Source: Amanita rubescens
Taxonomy: Eukaryota > Basidiomycota > Agaricomycetes > Agaricales > Amanitaceae
Direction: 5' to 3'
Length of the DNA stretch: 20,114 nt
NCBI GenBank assembly: GCA_015039365.1
Contig: WION01000768.1
Span: 1-20,114 of the forward strand
Position 1 is the first letter of the stretch, and the number at the start of each line of letters is the position of its first letter. The notes under the pieces were generated by a model. It made no database searches and had not been told where the DNA came from. It saw only the letters and a program-made list of their open reading frames with translations. Below are positions 7,702 to 17,616 of this stretch, in pieces. The position numbers and the translations under genes are program-made.

Positions 7702-8584
7702 ATGAACGACGACGACGACGAAACTTTCATTTTGCTCGTTTTATCCGACAGTAATCTTCCAACTGGCTCTTTTGTCGCCTCAAGCGGTCTCGAATCTTAC
7801 TTCAAGCATGGCTTCTCTTCCCTCTTTCCTTCATCAGAACATGCCCTTGTCTCCTTTATCCGTCAAAGCATCCCAACCTACGCTCGCAGCGCTCTTCCCT
7901 TCGTGACCGATGCCCATCGTATTATTTCTGCAGCAAAGGACTCTCATACCACACTCACCAGTCTGCTTGCTCTCGATCAGCTATATGAGGCGTCAAATCT
8001 GAACCACGTTGCCCGTCGTGCATCTACAACTCAGGGTGTCGCTCTTCTGACCCTCTTCTCAAAGGGTTTATCCAAACCGCCGATCCATGCCGATACCTTC
8101 AAAGACGGTTCCCCTCCCAACCAACAATCTTCCCTCCTTTCCAGTCTCGTAGGCGAGTTCAAACTCCTCGTCCGACGGGAAGAGACGCCGGGTCACCTAC
8201 CAGTTTGCTGGGGTATTCTCACAGGAGCCCTGGGTCTTTCATTAGGTTCGCATCGCTCTTCAACCCTGTTATTTGTGCTATGCCGATGAAGTTACAGAAC
8301 GTGCACAATATCTCCATCTATTCTTGCATGCACGGGGATTACTGTCGGCCTCTGTCCGGTTAGGTGATATTGGACCGTATCGCTCTCAGCAGCTTCTGCT
8401 GCACGTTGTGCGACCTTTGGTGGCAGCAGAGGCCACTCGTTGCGCCCGCTTCCGCACTGGCCTTCTAGATGAGGACGATGTAAATTTTAATGTGGTGATG
8501 GATGGCCCAGCGAATACATGGCCCCTGGGCGAAGTGACAGCTGCGCGGCACGACTCGCAGTACTCCCGTGTTTTTAATAGCTGA
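7702..8584 (+). CDS. ureF: Urease accessory protein UreF
   Basis: Two exons, 7702-8245 and 8298-8584, joined over a 52-nt intron (donor GTTCGC, acceptor TTACAG), giving 276 aa. The N-terminus has the UreF signature LSDSNLPTGSF..SSGLE (from about residue 14). The helical body includes LLALDQLYEASNLNHVARRAS and TPGHLPVCWGILTGALGLSL. The splice junction gives LSL|ERAQYLHLFLHARG, followed by SASVRLGDIGPYRSQQLL. UreF works with UreD and UreG to assemble the nickel centre of urease in the cytosol. Start choice: ATG 7702 (MNDDDDETFILL) follows an in-frame region with no upstream ATG. The intron has a slightly weak donor, but skipping it breaks the frame before conserved residues. Confidence 0.94.
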
Positions 8585-8828
8585 GTTGCATGTACGATAT
8601 AGGTGTTTGTAGCATAGATCTGATGCGTTTATATCAACTTTTCTTTGACCACAGCGGTTTGCTAGCCACTTGAGGCTAAAACCCTCCACCTTTCAGGTTG
8701 CGGGGATCATGATATCCATATAATGTTCCCTCGTTGAATACACGTTTGATATATATATCGATGACGTGCTGGCGAATCTCGTCTCAACCAGACTTCGATC
8801 CGTGCGTCTCTCCGTGCAAAACATTAAG

Positions 8829-9613
8829 ATGTCGATGTTCGAAGGTTCTCAAAACTTCATCATAAATGGTAGCTATTTCATCAGCCAATCTGGTGAGGAG
8901 CAGTCAATCGACGACGGTTAGTTTAACGTAATCCCATGGTTAAGGGCCAGGAACTCAACACTTATTCCAACAGTTCTGGAGAGGCTGAAAGACGCCACTG
9001 CACCAAGAGTTACCCATGCATCAATTGACCGTGCGTCGTATCCAGATATCAACATTGACTCCGGTCTGCTCCCTAAGCTGCTATCTCCGCGCTCAGACGA
9101 GCGCAGTGAGAAACTCTACTTCATTCACAGCATCGGTGCCTCGTATGTTCAAGCTTAGAGGAACATATAGTAAATCACTGTTCGCAGCCAGGCATCCTCC
9201 TCGCTAGCTTCTTCTTTCGTCGTCGTGGCCCGTCAGGTGTCTGGCCTGCCGACTACAGACGACTTGTCCCGACCATCGCTTATCAAATTTGCGCGTCGCG
9301 CAGCTGTCCTCGGAAGCTCAAAACAGAAATTCTGGGAGCTTTCTACATGGAACCTAATATTCCCGAGCAAACTGTGCATAACCAATTCCAAAAACTACTC
9401 ATCTCGCCGCTTCGCAAGTTCTCTCAGGACCTCACCTCCACCCCCGTTATCATCGTCCTCGATTCAATCCATCATTGCGAAGATGTTAAGCACATCATTA
9501 CCCCAATTGTTCAGGTGATAGATGAACTGCCGACTGACGAACACCAAGTCAATATGAAGTTTGTCGCTTCTTCCCAACCAAACCCGTTCTGCGCCCAGCC
9601 AACTCCACTCTAG
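8829..9613 (+). pseudogene. NACHT-type STAND NTPase remnant, P-loop deleted
   Basis: Exon 1 (8829-8916) encodes MSMFEGSQNFIINGSYFIS, a leader typical of agaric NACHT proteins. A 57-nt intron (8917-8973) joins it to VLERLKDATAPRVTHASIDRA. The frame reaches KLYFIHSIGAS, where the family normally continues into the P-loop, but here stops occur at 9156-9158. The homologous reading resumes in another frame near 9193 as GILLASFFFRRRG, then LVPTIAYQICAS, YMEPNIPEQTVHNQFQKLL and VIIVLDSIHHCED, ending at TAG 9611-9613. The Walker A segment is absent, and the Walker B acidic pair (usually LDE) reads DSIHH. Traces may continue to about 9690. NACHT proteins act in fungal non-self recognition; this copy cannot bind nucleotide normally. 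Confidence 0.8.
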
Positions 9614-9932
9614 GTGCCACATCTTTACACAATGCCACAAGTACCAGGTTTCCTTTCCCTCCATGCGCGAATGGCTGCGAGACAAGGACAATGATATAAG
9701 TCCTTCCTTAAGTTTATAGCACCTGATTACATCTCAATTTTCCTCTGACTTCTCAATCTTGTCGTACATGGCGCGAGGTACTTCTTGGCCAATTACACTG
9801 TCCTTTGGCTACCATACGGATGTACTCTTTCTATTCGGAAAAAAAAAGAGACCTGCCATTTTTTTATGTCGTGGGAACATTATATATTTAATCGTCGTCA
9901 ACTGGCTCTTGACACTTGTTGCCCTTACCATC
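9614..9932. other. Intergenic region before F-box copy A
   Basis: The first 70 bases may be further NACHT relic. From about 9851 (ACCTGCCATTTTTTTATG...) the sequence resembles that upstream of F-box copy B from about 12502, so the duplicated segment starts here. An A-rich run is at 9839-9847. Confidence 0.4.
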
Positions 9933-11393
9933 ATGTGCCAGACAAATAGGTCTAGTGAGTAGGCTGCACTTTTTCATTTAGTTTTGCTAACAAATGCAGA
10001 TGAACGGAAACGTAAAGGCACATGGAAGTCGGGGAACCCAAAACGAGCAAAGGTGGCGCCGCTCTCAACTTTTCCAATCAATCGCCTTTTCCCCGAGATC
10101 CTCGCAGAAATATTCTGGAACTGCCTACCCGAGCCGAGTCTGGTGTATACCATGTCAAAGAACGAAGCCCCTCTTTTACTATGTTGCGTCTGTTCATCGT
10201 GGCGGAACCTAGCGTTGGCTACACCTGCACTATGGACCACTGTGGGGGTAACGATTGACAAGCGGACTATGAAACCATTAGTCGGCGGTCAAGTTATCAA
10301 TACTTGGCTGGAGCGGTCGGGAACTCTCCCTTTGGTGTTGAATTTGATCTATTGGCCACTCGGGCCTCGGCGCATCATGCCCACCATCCTCGAAACCATT
10401 TTAACCGTATTTTACTCCCATTCATCCAGGTGGCAGACCGTGACTCTCTATCTGCCTGAACCTCCGCTAATGTCAATTCCGCGATTGGACGCACCCCTCT
10501 TGCGGTCATTTTCTCTTGAAGGGACATGGGACAGACCCATGTGTTTTCCGTTCAGCAAAACTCCACGCCTCACAACATTAAATTGGCCTTTCCCACTTGA
10601 TGTTCCTGCGAAACCGCAAATTCCCTGGTATCAAATTTCCTGTTTACACATCCCGCGTGGGATGACATATTTTTCCACGTCGGAAGTGATTCGCTCATGT
10701 CCAAAATTGGAGGACTTGAACGTGAATTTTGCTCCGCTCAGCGGTACCGCGATGGTCGTGGATAGTCGTCCCCTTCGCAAATCCGCTGTAAAGAGCCACT
10801 CTTTACGGGAGCTTTGTATCACTGTTTGGGGGGATAGCAGCCCTTTCCTAGATTCATTGATGTTGCCCGCGTTGAAGGAATTCGAATTTAAAGTGGATCC
10901 TAGCGGCAATGCCCCCTTGACGACGCCTCCTGTTCACAATGCCATTCTAGACCTTCTCACCCGCTCCAACTGTAAACTGGACAGGCTGGAACTTGGTAAT
11001 TGTGGTTTCAGTCCTTCCGCAATTCTAAGGTGCTTCGAACATAAGAGCTTGGAAACGATCGAGGCACTTTGGATTTGGAATGGCCGTGACCAGCTCCGAA
11101 TGATCAACGACGAGGTTCTTGTCTGCCTAACTATCCTCCCTTCTTCCTCTCCGTCTCGCATATTATTGCCTAAATTGCGGCGGCTGAAACTTGACATGTG
11201 TCTGGCCGCATCACCTGGCATGCTGGGTAGAATGGTGCATTCACGACGCTTTCTATCGGGAAAGCACGGGGTAGAACGACTGGAATATTTTGGGGTTATG
11301 GACCGAGAGCTCCACCATGCAGATAAGCATGCGATTAACAGGGCAGCTTCCAATGGACTTGTAACAAGCACTATGAACATCCGACAAGGCTGA
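9933..11393 (+). CDS. F-box / leucine-rich protein, copy A
   Basis: Exon 1 is only 22 nt (9933-9954, MCQTNRS plus one base). A 45-nt intron (GTGAGT...TGCAG) follows, and exon 2 is 10000-11393; total 471 aa. The N-terminus is basic (NERKRKGTWKSGNPKRAK). The F-box lies at about residues 35-85: FPINRLFPEILAEIFWNCLP, then LLLCCVCSSWRNLALATPALW. The rest is a leucine-rich series (WQTVTLYLPEP, LEGTWDRPMCFPFSKTPRL, CPKLEDLNVNFAPLSG, LTRSNCKLDRLELGNCGFS). Such proteins usually recruit targets to SCF ubiquitin ligases through Skp1; the target is unknown. Close paralogue of the gene at 12567. Its C-terminus differs: small indels after NGL end it at NIRQG, about 20 residues earlier, while the copy B frame survives only as noncoding sequence. 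Confidence 0.85.
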
Positions 11394-11636
11394 ATCACGT
11401 AGAGCACTGGCATCATTTTTCGCAATGTTTGATTAGCATACAATGTCCACATGCCATGTTAGGCTATGAAATGTTATAATATGACGATTGGTTGAGAACG
11501 CCCAAGTGGCGATACATAATTTCTTGAAATCACTCGTCGTCGACGAATAGGACAGATGTGGAGACCGCCATCAATGATCAAACGACATGACCGATAATGC
11601 TATCAAACGCAATTTTTCCGGTCATCTCTCTTGAAT

Positions 11637-11911
11637 CTAAAATTCCTGATTCAGATAGAAAGGCGCCTCAGACGATGCACGGCTTGCCTCTTTAGCTGGC
11701 TCTTCTAACCAGCGACTTTCATCATTAGGGGCGGAAGGATGATCCAACCACACTATCGGCATTTCAAAGAAGGCATAGACAGCCGCGTCCATAGAAGTGA
11801 TGTTTGGAAAAGGCTGAATTTCGCCACCATTCAGCTCATCGTGGAGTTGGACTTGAGTTGAACGCCTCCAAAGCTCTCCGAAAATTTCCAGAGTGATCCA
11901 GAGCGTTCGTC
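11637..11911 (-). pseudogene. Coding-like last exon of unknown gene (relic 1)
   Basis: On the minus strand, a branch-like CTAAC and acceptor TTGTGCAG precede a 275-nt open exon without an upstream ATG. It reads RTLWITLEIFGELWRRS, QVQLHDELNGGEIQPFPNIT, AVYAFFEMPIVWLDHPS and ends FYLNQEF before TAG. Composition looks protein-like, but I do not recognise a family. No matching upstream exon was found, so it is probably the 3' fragment of a decayed gene. Confidence 0.4.
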
Positions 11912-12018
11912 CTGCACAATGTTAGTGAATCAGTATCCCTTTTGCAAAGAAACGAATTTTCATCGACAGTGTATGGCACACCAATACCCATCTCTCACGA
12001 GAGCCTAAAATTATCGAT

Positions 12019-12123
12019 TCAGATAGCAGGAGCATCGACCGAGGACGATTGAAACACAGCGCCGAATGATTTCCCAGGCCCAGACACCTTGTTCCACGTG
12101 TATTTTAGCCATGCCAATCCATC
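12019..12123 (-). pseudogene. Second coding-like terminal exon (relic 2), duplicate of the end of relic 1
   Basis: On the minus strand, an acceptor TTCGTAG leads into 34 codons (DGLAWLKYTWNKVSGPGKSF ... SSVDAPAI) and a TGA. The last 40 nt and the sequence beyond the stop (TATCTGAATC, then AATTTTAG, then GAGAGATG) match the end of relic 1, though in a different frame. So two copies of one gene's 3' end lie in tandem here. Family unknown. Confidence 0.35.
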
Positions 12124-12199
12124 CTACGAATATATTTCAATCCTAGCTGCTATCGTAATTTTATTATCTCATCAAAGAATTGAATATTTCATTTTTTTG

Positions 12200-12380
12200 G
12201 GCTGTCTAACTATAGGTGTAGCACATTTAGGTCCTAACTGAGTTTCAATATGTTTCAATTGACCTACCGCTTTAGGCCGACCGCCTTTGGACATCCTCTC
12301 CCACACACTCTCTCGTACGGTAAGTAATTAATTAATTTTTTTTCTTCTGCCTGCGGCGCTACACCTATAGTTAGAAAGCC
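12200..12380. mobile_element. MITE, 181 bp, with 23-bp terminal inverted repeats
   Basis: The left end (12200-12222, GGCTGTCTAACTATAGG...) and the inverse of the right end (12358-12380) match at 22 of 23 bases; the mismatch is at position 5 (G versus T). The element is flanked by ATTTTTTTG (12191-12199) and ATTTTTTG (12381-12388). This is consistent with an 8-9 bp target-site duplication with one slipped T. The interior is noncoding and AT-rich (TAATTAATTAATT). TSD size fits a hAT-type (8) or Mutator-type (9) non-autonomous element; the family is not settled. Confidence 0.82.
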
Positions 12381-12566
12381 ATTTTTTGTGCTCCTGTCAG
12401 CACAATAATAATATACGTCATGAATTTAACAGGGGGGAAAACAAACAACATCATGAAATCAGAAACATAAGCGCGGAATTGGCTGAGGGACGACCAGGGC
12501 AACCTGCCTTTTTGTGTTGAAAATGTCGTGGGAGCATATGCTCTTGTCCAACGATCGATTACCATC

Positions 12567-14090
12567 ATGAGGCAGACAAATAAGCCTAGTGAGTAGGCTG
12601 CACTTTTTCATTTAGTTTTACTAACAAATGTAGATGACGAGAAACATAAAGGCACACAGAAGTCGGGGAACCCAAAACGAGCAAAGGATAAGGCGCTGCT
12701 TTCGACTTTTCCAATCAAGCGCCTTACACCCGAGATCCTCGCAGAAGTATTCTGGCACTGCCTACCCGAAACGACACTGGAGTATACTATGGCGAGGAGC
12801 GAAGCTCCTCTTTTACTGTGCCGCGTCTGTTCATCGTGGCGGAACCTAGCGTTGGCTACACCTGCACTATGGACCAATGTGGGGGTAGCGATTCGCAAGC
12901 TGACTATGGATCCATTAGTCGCTAGCCAAGTTATCAATACTTGGCTGGAGCGGTCGGGAACTCTCCCTTTGGTGTTGTATTTGATGTATTTGCCACTCTG
13001 GCCTCAGAGCGCCATGCCCACCCTCCTCGAAACCATTTTAACCGTGTTTTACTCCCATTCATACAGGTGGCAGACCGTGACTCTCTTTCTGCCTGAACCT
13101 CCGCTAATGTCAATTCCGCGATTGGATGCACCCCTCTTGCGGTCGTTTTCTCTTGAAGGGATGTGGGACAAACCCATCCGTTTTCCGTTCAGAAAAACTC
13201 CACGCCTCACAGGATTAACTTGGCCGCTTCCGCTTGATATCCCTGCAAACCCGCAAATTCCCTGGTTCCAAATTTCCCGTTTATACATCTCGCGTGGGAT
13301 GTCGTATTCTTCCGCGTTGCAAGTGATCCGCTCATGTCCAAAATTGGAGGACTTGAACGTGGGTTTTACTCCGCTCAGCGATACCGCGATGGTTGTGGAT
13401 AGTCGTCTCCCTCGCAAACCCGTTGTAAAGAGCCTCTCTTTACGGAAGCTCCGTATCATTGTTTTGGAAGATAGCAGTCCATTCCTGGAGTCATTGACGT
13501 TGCCCGCGTTGAAGGAATTCGAATTTGAAGTGGATCCCGGTGACAATGATGACGACGACGAAGGCCCGCCCTTGACGACACCTCCTGTTCACAAGGTCAT
13601 TCTAGACCTTCTCACCCGCTCCAACTGTAAACTAGACAGACTGGAACTTAGTAATTGTGGTTTCAGTCCTTCCGCAATTCTAAGCTGCTTTGAACATGGG
13701 AGTTTGGAAACAATCGAGGCACTAAAGATTGGGAATGTCCGTGACCAGTCCATGGTCAACGACGGGGTGCTCATTCGCCTTACTATCCTTCGATCTTCTC
13801 CGTCTCGCGTATTATTGCCCAAATTGACGCGGCTGGAACTTGAGATGTGTCTAGGCGCGTCATCTGGCATGCTGGGTAGAATGGTGCATTCACGACGCTT
13901 TCTACCGGGAAAACACGGGATAGAACGACTGAAATATTTTTCAGTTACAGGCCAAGAGCTCCGCCGGGCAGATAAGGATTTGATTAACAAGGCAGTTTTA
14001 GATGGGCTTGAAGTAGAAATTCCGGATACGACATCTGACGCGGTCGATCCACGTAAAGTTTTGGCATCAATTTTCGCAATGTACAATTAA
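12567..14090 (+). CDS. F-box / leucine-rich protein, copy B
   Basis: Exon 1 is 22 nt (12567-12588, MRQTNKP plus one base), the intron is 45 nt (12589-12633), and exon 2 is 12634-14090; total 492 aa. The F-box reads FPIKRLTPEILAEVFWHCLP (from about residue 35), then LLLCRVCSSWRNLALATPALW. The remainder is a leucine-rich series parallel to copy A (CPKLEDLNVGFTPLSD, LTRSNCKLDRLELSNCGFS, LPKLTRLELEMCLGASSG). It has an extra acidic insert GDNDDDDEGP near residue 320 and the full C-terminus ending VLASIFAMYN. As the copy with the longer, uninterrupted tail, it probably keeps the ancestral 3' end. Role as an SCF adaptor is inferred from the family. Confidence 0.86.
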
Positions 14091-14244
14091 CATATACTGT
14101 CCACATGTCTAGGCTATGAAAGGTTACAATATGACGATTGGTTGAGAGTGCCAAAGTGGTAGTATTTGGATAATTTTGGCCTAATGTCGATGATGCGCGA
14201 AACGAAAATTTTCGGAGGCACACCACACCACGGGTAAGACGACG

Positions 14245-14373
14245 CAGGTTGTGACTCTTGTATTTGGAGATCTGCGCCGACCAAATGTTTTGATCAAAGA
14301 GACTGGTGAAGGGGAAGTGCGAGCGTTGCTGGTCGACTTTGAATGGGTTGGACTAGATAACAGCAGGCAATGA
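14245..14373 (+). pseudogene. Kinase-like C-lobe fragment
   Basis: Following a possible acceptor (GACGCAG), an open run of 42 codons contains FGDLRRPNVLIKETGEG and LLVDFEWVGLD before TGA at 14371. GDLRxPN is the catalytic-loop pattern and DFEW the metal-binding motif (DFG position) of a kinase-like family expanded in agarics. The usual catalytic-loop His is Phe here. No N-lobe precedes it; upstream is the flank of F-box copy B. It is a scrap. Confidence 0.65.
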
Positions 14374-15556
14374 ATATTTCACTAAGATGGAGCGTGGGTA
14401 GAAATGTGGACCCTGCGGCTGTTCGAAGGTTGTCCGACGGCAATGCGAACTTGAAAAACCTAGCAGCCGTCAATTAGAGGAGCATATATGTAAGTCGAAT
14501 GATTTGGTTGAAATATTCGCTAAACAATGCGAGCTATTATAGGCCAGTGGTTAAGGCTATAGGGTGCATGCCAGAAACGACCGCTAGAAACGGTGAAGAG
14601 TTCTTGTAAGCGTGAGTGCCATTTGCAGTGTTCGGGATCAGTGGAAGCCTTTCTCGCGACAACACCGACTCTTTAGAATGGATCAGCTCCAAAGCAAGGA
14701 TGCATCGCAAAGTGGCAATTGCTTGAATCGGCTACACATTCTCTTCGAGGCACACGCTAACGCTTATACAATTGAAAAACCTGAACATCCCATTGTGCTT
14801 CGTCTGCCCTCAAAAGTGCATGCTTCCGCTCCAACACCTTGCCGCCACCAGGTTTAGTCCATTGATGGTTGGCAGGCGCAATGATCTGGAACCATTCCGG
14901 ATGAAAGGGATGCCTCGGGAGAGACGGGGCATACGGGCTCAGATGTATAATATTCGTTGCTACGCACAGCCCAGGCGTAATCAACGCATTTCGTTACCAA
15001 GCGTTGAAAACATGTAAAAGTTCTGCCATGAGATCTTTTTAAATCTCTTTTTCGAAGCAAGTTCGCCGTCCTGTCTCCTTATCGTTTTGAATCAGCGCTC
15101 CCCGACGACCTGGACCTGAAATAGGAATAGCACCCGACGGACGTTGATAGTCGTGAACCGAGCCCTTTATCCTGTTTGAGAAAGAGTGTGGCAGGCCGCG
15201 GTGAGGTTGTATCAGTGTGCTTGAAACTGTAGCTCCTTGAGCGCATGGTCCAGCCGAAGAACTGGATTGGGAACATGGATTTACTGAGCGGAGTTGAGGT
15301 AGATGGTATATGACGAGAATGCCGCCCGAATTGGCTAAGCAGAACGTTGAAAGCCTTGCTACACGCCAATATTGACAACCTTGGAGTTGGTGAACTATAG
15401 ATTGGAATAGCTGCCGTATACAGTTTTGATCAACGACTTTTGGATTTTGCCGTGGGGACAGAAATAGGAAAGCCTTACCACTTCAAGGTCTCGAATATGC
15501 TGTATCGCGGATGGACCGAAGCGTGATTCGGGTTGTGGAGTGACATACCTCCAACA
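14374..15556. other. Gene-poor interval with one unidentified minus-strand ORF
   Basis: No complete gene is recognised. On the minus strand, 14757-14984 is an open frame of about 75 codons with protein-like composition (IIHLSPYAPSLPRHPFHPEW, FQIIAPANHQWTKPGGGKV, LLRADEAQWDVQVFQLYKR). I cannot assign a family, and no splice context was established. The ORF at 15079-15378 (minus) is Ser-rich and looks like chance. Confidence 0.3.
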
Positions 15557-17002
15557 ATGGAAACCAGCCTCCCAGATCTCCCTTTTACGAATTATGGAGA
15601 CGCAGAACTCCGTCCCAATGCTCCCCACAGTATTGACAAAACAACTCCTCGGAACTATCCTATGACTGATCTTGAGGCCCTCATGCATTGGACCTCCTTC
15701 CCTGATGACATCGACCAAGTCATCCAATCTGCAACCATCCACGCTAATTTGCCTCCTACTCCGTTCAGTCTCAATATCTCAACAAACTCAAGATTCGTGG
15801 AAAGCGAACAGAAGCTTCAGTATCACGCAATAGTCGCATTGCACGAGGGGGTCGAACAGGTGTTGGAGATGTTTGGGGTGAATGGATGGCTTGCCATGCG
15901 GCCAGGCGGCGGGAATACTGCGATTGTAGGAGATCCGGATTTCTCATGGGTCATGGGCGGCCCTCAGGCCGCACATGGGCCAGTGCACCCGAAACTCGTC
16001 GTATGGTGTCTCGGTCATCACATGCGTATTCGCTAAATCTCGCTGGTGTTATAGGTTGAGTACAAAGCTTGGTGGTCTGTGGATTTGGTGATGGAGAATC
16101 TTTTCGGCGCCTTCGATGCCACTCGTCATGACGCCCCCAGTACACGATCCTTACACGCTCTCGAACAAACTTATGGATATATGGCCAGTTCAACGATACC
16201 AAGTTTGGTATCCTTTCCAATTGGAAACGTGCCTTGTTCCTGCGCCGTGCCGAAACACCAGATGGTAAGACCCTTGAATATTACCTCGTCGAACTGGATG
16301 GACCTCTCTCGATGCTGAAAGCGTGGGTCGGCATGGTGTTGCTTGCAAACGGGTTCTATGCGTCCGCTACCCATCCTGCGCCGCCCTCGGGTCGGCATTT
16401 CAGAGTCACGAAGGCTGCCCGCGAGGAAAGGGAGGCACCTGTTGCCAACGCTGCAGAATACCACATGCGGCCTGTCGATGGTGAATACCAGCGCCTCCCT
16501 ATAGACTTTCACCTATGCCACTTTGACATCAGCTCTGCTCGCCGTGGATCGGGCGCTTGCATACTAAGAGCCCAACTGTCTGTCGGGGGAAATATGACCC
16601 AAGTTGTCTGCAAAATTGTCGATTATCACGCGCTATTCCGAAGTAGCAAATTCACTAGAAGATGAAGCCTGTGCCTACGTCGATCTAGAATACCTCCAAG
16701 GCGATGTGATCCCCAGAGTGCGCGGCTTTTACGAAGTTTGGGGGATGCTGCGTTTCCTTGCTTTAGAACCTGTCGGCAATGCCATTCCTGAGGACGAACC
16801 CGTTGACCACGCCCTTCGCATGAAGATGAGGACGGCTTTACAACGCGTTCACGATGCTGGATTTATCCATGGCGATATTGCACGTCGTAATTTTTGCAGG
16901 ACAGAAAACAACGATGTCTTCTTGGTGGACTTGGAGGGATCTCAACTCTCCGTGAACCCAGCTAATTTGATTCATGAAATGAATCAAGTAGATGAATTGT
17001 AA
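15557..17002 (+). pseudogene. Kinase-like protein (agaric family), two frameshifts
   Basis: Exon 1 is 15557-16000 (148 codons, METSLPDLPFTNYGD..). A 54-nt intron follows, then VEYKAWWSVDLVMENLFGAF. After YGYMA (about 16185) the frame shifts (net +2 or -1) and homologous sequence continues as FNDTKFGILSNWKRALFLRR and YYLVELDGPLSMLKAWVGM. A one-base insertion near 16621-16627 (after VVCKIVD) shifts it again into RYSEVANSLEDEACAYVDLE, LQGDVIPRVRGFYEVWG, FIHGDIARRNF (catalytic loop, about 16862-16894) and VFLVDLEGS, ending MNQVDEL. HGD..RRN with VDLE resembles APH/RIO-type kinase folds. A rare sequencing error could explain one frameshift, less easily two. Function of the family is not known to me. 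Confidence 0.8.
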
Positions 17003-17214
17003 TTTACGTACCCCTGCTGAAGAACGCTTCAAACTCATCAATCAATTACGAGACGAAGCCCTGGCAGGCTCATTGGCATGTTTGCTGGCGCCATTCTCCT
17101 AGTCACTTAGATTATTTATTACACTACAAAGAAATGTCCCAGAGTTTAGCCAGAGTTCTCCTCAGGACCCGCCTATCATCCTCTTTTGTGATTCTTAAAT
17201 TATTATTAGACGCC
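17003..17214. other. Short spacer between kinase-like remnants
   Basis: Nothing recognisable beyond the 3' end of the preceding pseudogene; AT-rich near 17110-17130 and 17190-17210. Confidence 0.3.
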
Positions 17215-17480
17215 CTACCCTCTCGTAACTCGGACGAGGCCTTTCAAATGAATCTTGTCCACCAGGCACTTGAGCTCTTTTGCCCACCGGTCCCGGTGAG
17301 CAGGAAGTAGGGGGTGAACGAGTGATTGAGACTCCAGACTCGATATATTGCATCGCAATAGCATACCACCCACCAGGAAGTCGTTCGAATTTCGAAAGCA
17401 GGAATCCGTGGCGCATGACCTGAATTGGCACAAAATTCATGCAGCTCAATCGAATACCGTTGTATACCCGGACAATCAAG
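17215..17480 (-). pseudogene. Kinase-like middle fragment, frameshifted
   Basis: Read on the minus strand in three successive frames: RYSIELHEFCANSGHAPRIP, then ERLPGGWYAIAMQYIESGVS followed by ITRS, then LLPAHRDRWAKELKCLVDKI followed by HLKGLV. The last switch is at a run of five G (+ strand 17310-17314), where four would keep the frame. The fragment ends just before where the catalytic loop should be, with TAG at 17215. The 14245 fragment holds that missing kind of segment but lies on the other strand, so the two are separate scraps. Confidence 0.7.
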
Positions 17481-17616
17481 CTAGCCAAGCCTTGAAGCAG
17501 GACCAACAATCTCTTTTCAGTCTACTAATACGCCGCCTGTCTCGCTTGTACAGTTTTCCGGAACAACTTCAGTCCACGTTCGGAGAGATCATCGATCAGA
17601 ACTCGTCAACAAGACG

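Larger units (their letters stand above)
9851..14165 (+). repeat. Segmental duplication carrying the F-box genes
   Basis: Two direct copies of about 1.66 kb, roughly 9851-11512 and 12502-14165, are offset by about 2.65 kb. Similarity covers upstream sequence, the tiny first exon, the intron (GTGAGTAGGCTGCACTTTTT), the whole coding region, and about 75 bp of 3' flank (GTCCACATG ... GAATATGACGATTGGTTGAGA-type sequence). Similarity stops abruptly on both sides. The sequence between the copies (11513-12501) is single copy except for its own small internal repeats. Confidence 0.8.

Noticed and set aside
14541..14610. tRNA-like stretch (GGCCAGTGGTTAAGGCTATAGGGTGC)
   Set aside because: It has an A-box-like start, but no B box (GGTTCRA) and no closing acceptor stem.
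15079..15378. Minus-strand ORF of 99 codons
   Set aside because: Ser-rich low-information sequence without domain, splice or repeat support.
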